Part shown: positions 35,563-43,813 of the stretch, piece by piece
Position numbering within the stretch: position 1 is the stretch's first letter
How the letters are laid out: every line of letters begins with the position of its first letter
DNA from: Anaerocolumna chitinilytica
Lineage (GTDB): Bacteria > Bacillota > Clostridia > Lachnospirales > Lachnospiraceae
Length of the DNA stretch: 64,000 bases
Direction of reading: 5' to 3'
Assembly (NCBI RefSeq): GCF_014218355.1
Contig: NZ_AP023368.1
Coordinates: 1,616,001 to 1,680,000 of the forward strand
The notes under the pieces: model-generated
What the model was told of the DNA's origin: nothing
Database searches by the model: none
Seen by the model: only the letters and a program-made list of their open reading frames with translations
Position numbers and translations under genes: made by a program

Positions 35563-36540
35563 ATGAAAATAATAGATATGCATTGTGATACCATATCAGA
35601 ATTATTTGCAAGAATAAAAGAAGGAAGAGCTGATACGCTGGCAAAAAGTGAACTGCATCTTGATATAGAGAAGATGAAAAAAGGAGATTACCTTCTGCAG
35701 AATTTTGCGATGTTCGTCAATCTGAAAGAGCGGGAGGATGCCCTTTTCTATTGTTTGGAGTTAATTGATCTCTATTACGGACAAATGAAACTGAATGAAG
35801 ATGTGATAGCGCCGGTCTTTTGTTATAATGATATTGAAGAAAACAGAAAAAATGGAAAGATGTCGGCTATGTTAACCATAGAAGAGGGAGGAGTAACCAG
35901 AGGAAGCCTTGCCCATCTGAGGAACTTCTACCGATTGGGAGTAAGAATGCTGACACTAACCTGGAATCATGAGAATGGTATTGGTTATCCCAATATTACT
36001 GTACAGGACGGCAAGGTTGATTGGCATAAGCCTAATACAGTAAACGGACTAACAGATTTCGGAGTAGAATTTGTGCAGGAGATGGAAAGTATGGGAATGA
36101 TTATCGATGTATCCCATTTGTCAGACGCAGGCTTTTATCAGGTTCTTGAGCACACAACAAAACCATTTGTGGCAAGCCATTCCAATGCCAGAAGCATCTG
36201 TCCCCATGTAAGGAATTTAACCGATGACATGATTTATAAGTTAGCCAGCAGAGGCGGCGTTACAGGAATGAATTTTTACCCGGTTTTTCTTGGGGAGGAT
36301 GAAAATGCCGGAACAATTTCTGCTATTGTAAAACATATATTACATATTAGAAATGTAGGCGGATACGAATGTATCGGCTTGGGTTCGGATTTCGATGGCA
36401 TCCCGGGGCATGCCGAGCTAAGGGATGGTTCCTGTATGCCCCTTCTTGCAGAAGCCTTGAAAAAAGCAGGACTTTCCTATACTGAGATAGAAGCTATCTT
36501 CTATAAAAATGTATTAAAGGTGTATAAAGAATTACTTTAA
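35563..36540 (+). CDS. Membrane dipeptidase-like enzyme, peptidase family M19
   Basis: 325 residues, GAAAGAGG before the ATG. A TIM-barrel metallopeptidase of the renal dipeptidase family. Metal ligands are visible as His7 and Asp9 (DMHCD), the bridging Glu in MLTIEEGG, His in DVSHLSD and in VASHSN, and Asp in GLGSDFDG. There is no signal peptide and no GPI-type anchor, so the bacterial version is cytoplasmic. It hydrolyses dipeptides, including those with a D-residue at the C-terminus. Next to the NlpC/P60 gene it probably completes muropeptide breakdown. Confidence 0.9.
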   Translation: MKIIDMHCDTISELFARIKEGRADTLAKSELHLDIEKMKKGDYLLQNFAMFVNLKEREDALFYCLELIDLYYGQMKLNEDVIAPVFCYNDIEENRKNGKMSAMLTIEEGGVTRGSLAHLRNFYRLGVRMLTLTWNHENGIGYPNITVQDGKVDWHKPNTVNGLTDFGVEFVQEMESMGMIIDVSHLSDAGFYQVLEHTTKPFVASHSNARSICPHVRNLTDDMIYKLASRGGVTGMNFYPVFLGEDENAGTISAIVKHILHIRNVGGYECIGLGSDFDGIPGHAELRDGSCMPLLAEALKKAGLSYTEIEAIFYKNVLKVYKELL

Positions 36541-36588
36541 TAAAGTAAAAAATTACAAAATTGTTGAAATAACCGATGAAATTAACTG

Positions 36589-36725
36589 AGAGCAGTCTGT
36601 ATTCTGTTCTATACTTTCTGAAAGAACTTGCCAGGTTTGCAGTGACCAGCTATATAAGTATTATCTGCAAATTTGGGAATGGGTCTTAAAGAAAGTATAA
36701 GAACGGGTGATGGACTGCTCTTTTA
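36589..36725 (+). other. Multi-branched RNA structure ending in a terminator
   Basis: Outer stem AGAGCAGTC (36589-36597) with GACTGCTCT (36714-36722). An imperfect inner pairing TTCTATACTTTC against GAAAGTATAAGAA follows. An internal hairpin TTTGCAG/CTGCAAA sits near the centre, and TTTTATG comes after the outer stem. The structure is about 135 nt and ordered well beyond a simple terminator. It may be a small RNA or a complex 3' end of the dipeptidase mRNA. The remaining 310 nt to the next gene are AT-rich and contain its presumed promoter, not resolved. Confidence 0.5.
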
Positions 36726-37033
36726 TGTTCTGTTAACAGGTTAAAATACTCCTATAAAGTTAAATATATATTGTTGTGGAAAAATTGTTTAAAATATATA
36801 ATTTTATACATATAAGAGAAATAAATGTAAACAAAATCACGAAATAATATAAAATAAATATAAGTCATATGTACTATTGTTCTAAAAAATAGAAGATAAC
36901 AGGCAAATAAATATTGATTATCCATAGAAAATAAAATAATACTGATTAGAATGAATTCTCCATAAGTTTTTCAATTTGAGGGTTAATAATGGGACGTCCT
37001 TTATTAAATAAATAAAATTTAGGAGGGATTTAA

Positions 37034-39760
37034 TTGAAAAAGTTTAAAAAAGCTTTTGGCATCATACTTACATTGTTTTTGGTGACATCAATGAGTTTGA
37101 CCGGATATGCTGCAAGTGACCTTACACTGCCGTCGACTTCGGCTGCCTTTATTCGTTTTTATGTTGATAATAACGGCAATGATAGTAATACTGGCAGTAA
37201 AGCGGCTCCCTTTAAGACAATACAAAGGGCAAAAGAAGCAGTTAGAGCAGTGATTGCCGAAGGCAGCCTGCCGGAAGGCGGTGCTAAGGTATATCTTAGA
37301 GAGGGGACTTATTATATCTATGATTCCCTGGTTTTTGGACCGGAGGATTCAGGCTATGAAGATGGAAAGATTACATATACAGCATATCCGGGGGAAAATG
37401 TCAGGTTATCCGGAGCCAAGCCCATAGAACAAAGCTGGTTTCGTCCTATAAGCGAGGAGGAGAAAACCCCCATAATTGATCAGTCCGCTGCTGCTAATGT
37501 AGTAGTCGCAGATCTGAGAAAACATGGTATTACGGAGTACGGTGTACTAAACACAAGAGGTTATCATTACTTTAACAAGGGACAATATATGGCCTCAGAA
37601 CTGATCGTAGACGGGGAGAATCAGACCCTTGCACGCTATCCGAATACAGGGACAATTCCGGTAAATAATAAAAATCTTTTACCGGACGAGCTGGCTTTTA
37701 AATATGACAATGACCGGCCAAATTACTGGGCGAATGCCAAGGATGCATGGATATGCGGTACGTTATCTATTAATTATGAAAATAATTATTACCCGATTCA
37801 GAAAATAGATACCGTTGAGAAAAAGATCAAGCTAAGAGAAGGAAAGATAAAGACCTATTATACCAACGGATGGTATTTTGCGGAAAATCTTTTGGAAGAG
37901 ATAGACCAGAGCGGTGAATATTATATTGACAGAGATGCCGGCAAACTTTACTATCTTCCTCCCCAGGATTTTAATACAAAAAAATATAACATAGAGCTGT
38001 CCACCATAGGAAAACCCATATTTTACTTTAATGGAGCGAAAAATATAGAAGTAACCAATATGACCATCGAAGGCGGAAGAGGCTATGCGGCTTTGGGAAC
38101 CACGAAGGATTATAAAATGATGACCTATGGCGAGTTCCTGATTAAAAATAATGTCACGAATCCGCTGATCTTTGATCCTGCGTCTACGAATTATCTCAAG
38201 CTTGCCAATCCCGCAAATTATCCGGAAGCTCAGGTATTTCCCGGTCATATTTGGGATGGCTTTTTGGATGACGGAGCGGGCGTGGAAGGAATTGCCTTCC
38301 GAAACTGCCAGATCCGCAATTTTGGACAAGGTGGTCTTATATTCAGAGGAACAAAGATTAAATTAGAGAATAATGAGATAAAGAATATCGGCGGAACAGG
38401 AATATTTTTGTCGGGAGGAGATTATGAAACCCTTACCTCCAGTGAGAATACGATAATCAGTAATACCATTCATAGAATTGGTTATCAGCACAGGGCATAT
38501 AACCCGGCAATAGCTTTACAGGGAGTCGGGTGCAGGGTTGCATACAATGATATCTATGACGGTCCCCATTGTATTCTGAACTTTGGCGGAAATGACCATA
38601 TTTTTGAATACAATAAAATTCACGATGCGGTAAAAGAATGTCTGGATATGGATGCTATCTATACGCGTAATGAAATCAGTCCTCAGCAGAGGGGATCCGT
38701 GTTCCGGAATAACTATATCTACAACATGGGAATTTATCCGGTAGGTGAATATACCAAGCAGTTTAACGTCTGCGGAATCAGAACGGACAATAATGGCCAT
38801 GGGCTTCAGCTCTACAATAATATCTTTGCCAATATCGGCTCCGACAGAGCGAATAATGTTGTTGCGGTGAGAGCTCAGGGAACACGTAATATGGTAAAGG
38901 GTAATTTGTTTTTAGACTGTTCAGCTACCTATTGGGGATTTGACAACTATAAACCTGACATGACATGGAACACAGCAGATCCGGAAACCAACAGAAGACT
39001 GGAACTTGTCAGAACCTATGCCGCAAAGCCTGTTTATGCTGCCAAGTATCCGGAACTTTTGACTTTTGACCAGGAATTCTATGCAGCGGTAGCAACAAAT
39101 GTATTTGATGAGAATCTGACTGTGAATCTTAAGTTCCCTCTGAGCCTGATTAACGGAACCCCCTTATCAAGCGGTGCCAGAGGTGCAAAAGAACTTATGC
39201 TTGGTACAAACAATATAGTTACGACCATAGATCCGGGATTTGTCGGATATACAAGCGGAAATTATGAGCTGCAGGACGGGCTTCCCTTATTTGAGCAAAT
39301 GCCGTTTTTTAAAAACCACAGCATGGAGGATTATGGACCCAGGGAATTGTCTGCCAAAGTACAAACAGATACTTTAAGGGATTATGTATATAATCTGGAT
39401 ATCAAAGACAATCTTAAAAATCCACTAATTAAGAATCTGAATGCTGTTATGGAGTACCTGGATAGAGGCCAGTATAAGATGGCTTTGCTTGAGATGAAGG
39501 TGTTTATGGTAAAAGCCAGAATAATGGAACCGATGATAATCAACAAGGGGCAGTTAGAATATATTCTGGATGCGGGTATTACAATCTGTAAAGCTGTCTG
39601 GATGGAGTATCAGGGCAGTATTGCATACTCGGATGGAAAATCGAATAAAACAGATAGCCTTCTGAATACGCTGGAGAAGCTAAATGAGGTTCAGGATAAG
39701 GCGGATGTGTATGACGAAATTATAGAAAACATCAATGACATGACGAATTTAATTCAATAA
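37034..39760 (+). CDS. Secreted right-handed beta-helix protein, probable polysaccharide-active enzyme
   Basis: 908 residues starting at TTG 37034, with AGGAGGG 6 nt upstream. A signal peptide (KKFKKAFGIILTLFLVTSMSLTGYAA) is cut near residue 28. A segment FYVDNNGNDSNTGSKAAPFKTIQRAKEAV opens the fold. It is the usual cap of pectate-lyase-like or GH141-type beta-helix proteins. Helix coils with DNN, GGTGIFLSGG and NNYIYNMG-type turns run to about 700. The last 130 residues are helical (LIKNLNAVMEYLDRGQYKMALLEMKVF), like the C-terminal FIMAH domain of secreted enzymes. It is the only clearly secreted enzyme of the locus and probably makes the first cut in the polymer. The substrate is unknown; GH141 is one option. 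Confidence 0.7.
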   Translation: MKKFKKAFGIILTLFLVTSMSLTGYAASDLTLPSTSAAFIRFYVDNNGNDSNTGSKAAPFKTIQRAKEAVRAVIAEGSLPEGGAKVYLREGTYYIYDSLVFGPEDSGYEDGKITYTAYPGENVRLSGAKPIEQSWFRPISEEEKTPIIDQSAAANVVVADLRKHGITEYGVLNTRGYHYFNKGQYMASELIVDGENQTLARYPNTGTIPVNNKNLLPDELAFKYDNDRPNYWANAKDAWICGTLSINYENNYYPIQKIDTVEKKIKLREGKIKTYYTNGWYFAENLLEEIDQSGEYYIDRDAGKLYYLPPQDFNTKKYNIELSTIGKPIFYFNGAKNIEVTNMTIEGGRGYAALGTTKDYKMMTYGEFLIKNNVTNPLIFDPASTNYLKLANPANYPEAQVFPGHIWDGFLDDGAGVEGIAFRNCQIRNFGQGGLIFRGTKIKLENNEIKNIGGTGIFLSGGDYETLTSSENTIISNTIHRIGYQHRAYNPAIALQGVGCRVAYNDIYDGPHCILNFGGNDHIFEYNKIHDAVKECLDMDAIYTRNEISPQQRGSVFRNNYIYNMGIYPVGEYTKQFNVCGIRTDNNGHGLQLYNNIFANIGSDRANNVVAVRAQGTRNMVKGNLFLDCSATYWGFDNYKPDMTWNTADPETNRRLELVRTYAAKPVYAAKYPELLTFDQEFYAAVATNVFDENLTVNLKFPLSLINGTPLSSGARGAKELMLGTNNIVTTIDPGFVGYTSGNYELQDGLPLFEQMPFFKNHSMEDYGPRELSAKVQTDTLRDYVYNLDIKDNLKNPLIKNLNAVMEYLDRGQYKMALLEMKVFMVKARIMEPMIINKGQLEYILDAGITICKAVWMEYQGSIAYSDGKSNKTDSLLNTLEKLNEVQDKADVYDEIIENINDMTNLIQ

Positions 39761-39785
39761 AAACTTAATGGATTCAAAATTATGG

Positions 39786-39815
39786 GACTGCAGATCAATT
39801 GACTGCAGTCTTTTT
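39786..39815 (+). terminator. Rho-independent terminator after the beta-helix gene
   Basis: GACTGCAG/CTGCAGTC 8-bp stem with a 9-nt loop, followed by TTTTTAG. The permease operon behind it therefore probably has its own promoter. Confidence 0.8.
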
Positions 39816-39856
39816 AGTTCTCTGATGAAAGTGTTATCGCTGTTAATACAATGTTC

Positions 39857-39956
39857 CAATTCAATGCAGTACAATTCAATGCAGTACAAAATAAACAATA
39901 GAAAATAAAACAATAGAAAATAAAACAGTACAAAAAAACAGTACAAAATAAACAGG
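39857..39956. repeat. Tandem array of 14-15-nt units
   Basis: Two perfect copies of CAATTCAATGCAGTA (39857-39886) are followed by five diverged units (39887-39956) such as GAAAATAAAACAATA, GAAAATAAAACAGTA and CAAAATAAACAGG. All share an A-rich body ending in CA(A/G)TA. It lies between the terminator and the permease operon. Not CRISPR: there are no unique spacers. Confidence 0.7.
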
Positions 39957-40078
39957 TTGGTTAAAATACTGCGGTTATGTTAAATATCTATTATTGTTCG
40001 GGATTTGTTGAAGAGATATAATGAATTACAGAAAGAGCAAGAATAATTATACAAAGTGACGGAAAGGTGTTAGAGCTT

Positions 40079-41035
40079 ATGGCGAAAACAAGAAAGGAAC
40101 AAGCAAATTTAACAATAAATAGGAAGAGCAGATGGAGGACCTTTAGAGATAATTTTGAACTGTCTGTAATGTTAGTCCCTGGTATTATCTTTTTTCTGGT
40201 ATTTAGTTACCTGCCAATGCTTGGTGTTGTTATTGCGTTTAAAGATTATCGTAACAATTTGGGCATATTAGGGAGTAAGTGGGTCGGGTTTCGGAATTTT
40301 AAATTCTTCTTCACATCTCAGGATGCCTGGAGAATTGCCAGAAATACCATTGGATATGGCTTAGCATTTATAATATTGGGGATTATTTGTTCTGTAGCCA
40401 TAGCAATACTTTTATATGAAATAAAAAATAGACTGGCACTAAAGTTTTATCAGACAACAATGATTCTGCCTCACTTTTTATCCTGGGTCATTGTCGGATA
40501 CATTACTTATATTTTACTGGAACCCAATATGGGTATCTTAAATCAGATTCTTCAGTTTTTTGGAATGAAAAGTGTTGATTGGTATCTGGAACCCAAATAC
40601 TGGGTCATTATTCTGCCGATCGTTAATGTTTGGAAAACTGTCGGGCTAAACTGTATTATGTACTACGCAGCTTTAATGGGCATAGATGAACAGCTCTTTG
40701 AAGCAGCAACGGTGGATGGAGCCAGCAAATGGAAACAAATCCGCTATATAACCATTCCCTCCCTGGTTCCATTAATGATTGTACTTACAATACTCCATGT
40801 TGGGAATATTATCAAAGGTGATTTCGGACTTTTCTATAATATACCCCGCAATGTTGGTCTGCTTTATCCCACCACCGATATCATTGACACATACATATAT
40901 CGTGGACTTCAGACCGGTGATGATATTGGTATCACCACAGCGGTTGGTCTTTTCCAGTCATTTGTCGGATTGATTATGGTAGTAACTACGAATAAGATTG
41001 TTAAGAAGATTTCTCCAGAAAATTCACTGTTCTGA
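40079..41035 (+). CDS. Carbohydrate ABC transporter permease (LplB-like, CUT1)
   Basis: 318 residues. ATG 40079 follows GGAAAGG at 11 nt; a GTG at 40067 overlaps the site. Six membrane helices, the first at about 30-52. The EAA loop reads EAATVDGASKWKQIRYITIPSL, which docks the ATPase. It forms the complex with the permease at 41166 and the lipoprotein at 42079. No ATPase gene is in the locus, so a shared MsmX-type ATPase elsewhere must energise it, as usual for this class. Confidence 0.9.
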   Translation: MAKTRKEQANLTINRKSRWRTFRDNFELSVMLVPGIIFFLVFSYLPMLGVVIAFKDYRNNLGILGSKWVGFRNFKFFFTSQDAWRIARNTIGYGLAFIILGIICSVAIAILLYEIKNRLALKFYQTTMILPHFLSWVIVGYITYILLEPNMGILNQILQFFGMKSVDWYLEPKYWVIILPIVNVWKTVGLNCIMYYAALMGIDEQLFEAATVDGASKWKQIRYITIPSLVPLMIVLTILHVGNIIKGDFGLFYNIPRNVGLLYPTTDIIDTYIYRGLQTGDDIGITTAVGLFQSFVGLIMVVTTNKIVKKISPENSLF

Positions 41036-41044
41036 TAATATAGC

Positions 41045-41150
41045 GTGCATTAGCGCATTTTTCGAAAGGCTAATGAGCACAGAGTTAGGAGCCAAGAGTG
41101 AAAGATAAATCTTTCACTCCCCCTGATTTTGTACGCGTGCTAAAGCACGC
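41045..41150 (+). other. Three stem-loops between the two permease genes
   Basis: GTGCATTAGC with GCTAATGAGCAC (41045-41080), GAGTGAAAG with CTTTCACTC (41096-41119), and GCGTGC-TAAA-GCACGC (41135-41150). The third closes 15 nt before the next start. They may stabilise or process the mRNA and set relative expression. Confidence 0.6.
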
Positions 41151-41165
41151 AGAAGGGAGCCAAAT

Positions 41166-42050
41166 ATGAAAAGCAAGAAAGCTAATATTCCTGTAAATAT
41201 CTTTTTTATATTATTTTCATTGTGTTTTATAGTGCCGTTTGTATTGATTATATCTGCTTCTATTACAGATGAACATACACTATTAGCCAATGGATATAAG
41301 CTGTTTCCATCAAAGATTTCACTGGAAGCGTATAAATATGTTATGAAAAGCCCGGGACAATTACTGAATTCCTATAAAGTAACGATCATTTATTCCTTAA
41401 TAGCCACTGTACTTAGTATGGTAGTTATGACTATGATGGCATATCCCTTATCGAGGGCGAGTTACAAATATAAAAAGCCCGTAACATTTTTTATTATTTT
41501 CACAATGTTGTTTTCTGGAGGATTGATTCCTACTTATATATTAATGACCAAATATTTGCATCTGCAGGATAACATCTGGGTATACATACTGCCAAACCTG
41601 GCAAATGCATTTCACATTATCATAATCAGGTCTTTCTTCCAGGGATTACCGCCTTCACTCGTTGAATCTGCTAAGATTGACGGAGCCAGAGAGCTGCAGG
41701 TATTTTATAAAATTGTTCTTCCCCTGTCAAAACCGGTAATAGCCACAGTTTCCTTATTAAACTTACTGGCCAGGTGGAATGATTGGAATACTGCTTTGAT
41801 TTATATCAGGAGTAAAAACCTGTATTCCTTACAGTATTTACTTCAACAGATATTAAGGGAAGTACAATTTATAAAAGATATGGCCGAGAGCTCACCGGTG
41901 GCCGGTGTCAGTATCAATCTTTCCAATTTACCTTCTGAAACCATAAGATTTGCCATGTGTATTGTTGCGGCCGGTCCTATGCTGATTATATTCCCGTTTT
42001 TTCAGAAGTATTTTGCGAAAGGTTTAACAGTAGGAGCGGTAAAAGAATAG
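41166..42050 (+). CDS. Carbohydrate ABC transporter permease (YtcP-like, CUT1)
   Basis: 294 residues, AGAAGGGAG 5 nt before the ATG. Six membrane helices; the EAA loop reads ESAKIDGARELQVFYKIVLPLSKP. The N-terminus IFFILFSLCFIVPFVLIISASITDE is typical of the second permease of the LplB/YtcP/LipO systems, which import complex oligosaccharides in Firmicutes. The lipoprotein gene follows 28 nt on. Confidence 0.9.
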   Translation: MKSKKANIPVNIFFILFSLCFIVPFVLIISASITDEHTLLANGYKLFPSKISLEAYKYVMKSPGQLLNSYKVTIIYSLIATVLSMVVMTMMAYPLSRASYKYKKPVTFFIIFTMLFSGGLIPTYILMTKYLHLQDNIWVYILPNLANAFHIIIIRSFFQGLPPSLVESAKIDGARELQVFYKIVLPLSKPVIATVSLLNLLARWNDWNTALIYIRSKNLYSLQYLLQQILREVQFIKDMAESSPVAGVSINLSNLPSETIRFAMCIVAAGPMLIIFPFFQKYFAKGLTVGAVKE

Positions 42051-42078
42051 AGGTTTACATTGAAAAAGGAGGGTATTT

Positions 42079-43677
42079 ATGTTTAAAAGAATGAAAGTAT
42101 TTGTGGTAATCTGCCTAATGTTCTCACTTGTTCTGTCTGGCTGCAAAAGCAGTAACTCATCTACAGAAACAGGAAAAACAAATAATACAGGCAAAGAGGC
42201 TACCGGAACAGCAACAGAAGGTGCCAAAGAGGCAGAACCGGTTACCTTAAAATGGGTATTTATGAGCCCGGGGGAACAAAAGGATGCCCAGGAAGTTTGG
42301 GATAAATTCAATGAAGAATTGCAGAAATATCTGCCGGGTACTACCGTTAAGTTTGAGGGGATAACCTCTGCGGACTATGCGGAAAAGTGGAAGTTAATCA
42401 GCGCCTCACAGGAAAATGTTGATATTGTATGGCATGGCTGGATGATTCCTTACGTAACAGAAGTTAGAAAAGGTTCTTATATGGAACTGGATGATTTAAT
42501 TGCTAAGAATGCTCCTTCCCTCTTAAAAGAAATTCCGGAGAACATTCTGGATAAATCCAGAGTTGACGGTAAGCTCTATAGCATACCTTGCATGCAGCAG
42601 ATGGTTTCCTATGTGTCCACCCTGCAATTTCCGGAAAAAATTTATGAGAAATACAAGGATAAGATTGATGTAGAAAAACTTGCTGCTTTATTTAGCTCCC
42701 ATCAAAAAATGGATAAGAGCTTGTGGGATGAAATCGAGAAATACATTGTCATGATTAAAGACGGTGGGGATTTAAAGAAGGGTGTCTTCGGATTTGCCGA
42801 TCATGTGGAAAAAGGCTACGAATGGATTCTGAATCCTTATAAAATCGATATTTACAGTGATGATTATACACCTATAAATCTTTACAGAACTCCCGAATAT
42901 GAAACTTTTGTAAAGGTATATTCAGACTGGTACAAGAAAGGTTACATCCGTAAGGATATCTTGACAGCTGACAATGTATCACAGGATATCTACGAGGTTC
43001 GCGGCGGTGGAAATTACCTTGTAGGACAGGGATATTATCCGACCGAATCTGAAATAGCAACCAGTGAAGCAGCCGGTTCAACTGCTTATGTAAAGATTCC
43101 TTTTGATAACTCACATTATATTCCTTACACTGCTTCTGCTACCAATATGGCTATCTCCTCCAATTCAAAAAATCCGGAAAGAGCCATTCAATTACTTGAA
43201 TTATTGAATACCGAAAAAGGAAAAGATTTATACAACCTGATGGTATATGGCATCGAGGGCAAACATTATAAGAAAATCAATGATCATGAAATTGAACCAA
43301 TCGGATATACCTCACAGCCTACAGCAGACAGCCCTTACGGACAGTATAACTGGGCTATCGGCAATATATTCAATGGCTATGAGATTTACATGAAGGATAA
43401 ACCTCTTACTCTTCAAAATGATTTTATCAAAAAAGTAAATGCAGCTGCAGCACCTTCCAAGCTGAAGGGCTTTACCCTGAATACCGATCCTATTAAAACT
43501 GAGCTTGCACAGGTTAATGCCGTAGTAGGTGAATATAAGACAACACTAAGCTCAGGAGCTGCACCGGATGCGGAAGCACTGTACAAGGATTTCGTTGATA
43601 AGCTGGTAAAAGCGGGCGATGATAAAATTGTAAAAGAAATTCAGCGCCAGATTGATGAGTGGCGTGCATCCAAATAA
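42079..43677 (+). CDS. Sugar-binding lipoprotein of the ABC importer
   Basis: 532 residues with AAAAAGGAGGG before the ATG. The signal peptide ends in a lipobox, LVLSGC, with lipidated Cys22. A Ser/Thr/Gly-rich linker (24-50) follows, then a family-1 solute-binding fold starting at VTLKWVFMSPGE. Length over 500 residues places it in the large LipO-like group that binds oligosaccharides or decorated sugars. It delivers ligand to the two permeases. A hairpin follows at 43720, which could raise its mRNA level relative to the enzymes behind it, as often seen for binding proteins. Confidence 0.9.
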   Translation: MFKRMKVFVVICLMFSLVLSGCKSSNSSTETGKTNNTGKEATGTATEGAKEAEPVTLKWVFMSPGEQKDAQEVWDKFNEELQKYLPGTTVKFEGITSADYAEKWKLISASQENVDIVWHGWMIPYVTEVRKGSYMELDDLIAKNAPSLLKEIPENILDKSRVDGKLYSIPCMQQMVSYVSTLQFPEKIYEKYKDKIDVEKLAALFSSHQKMDKSLWDEIEKYIVMIKDGGDLKKGVFGFADHVEKGYEWILNPYKIDIYSDDYTPINLYRTPEYETFVKVYSDWYKKGYIRKDILTADNVSQDIYEVRGGGNYLVGQGYYPTESEIATSEAAGSTAYVKIPFDNSHYIPYTASATNMAISSNSKNPERAIQLLELLNTEKGKDLYNLMVYGIEGKHYKKINDHEIEPIGYTSQPTADSPYGQYNWAIGNIFNGYEIYMKDKPLTLQNDFIKKVNAAAAPSKLKGFTLNTDPIKTELAQVNAVVGEYKTTLSSGAAPDAEALYKDFVDKLVKAGDDKIVKEIQRQIDEWRASK

Positions 43678-43719
43678 AGCAAAGTAAAATGATAACAAAA
43701 TAAACGATGCATAATTCTC

Positions 43720-43765
43720 TTCTATGCTGTTAAGGTAAGCTTCATCAGCCTTAATGGCATAGAAG
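43720..43765 (+). other. Hairpin behind the binding-protein gene
   Basis: TTCTATGC/GCATAGAA outer stem and TTAAGG/CCTTAA inner stem with a 13-nt loop, followed by GAATGTTA without a T-run. Probably an mRNA-stabilising or attenuating element, not a full terminator. Confidence 0.55.
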
Positions 43766-43813
43766 AATGTTATATTATAGATCCGGAAGACACATCGTTG
43801 AAACGGAGAGAGT

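Noticed and set aside
37034..39760. Specific label as pectate lyase or GH141
   Set aside because: Only the beta-helix architecture is visible; catalytic residues could not be placed.
39857..39956. Possible CRISPR array
   Set aside because: Units follow each other without spacers, are A-rich and diverged, and no cas genes are present.
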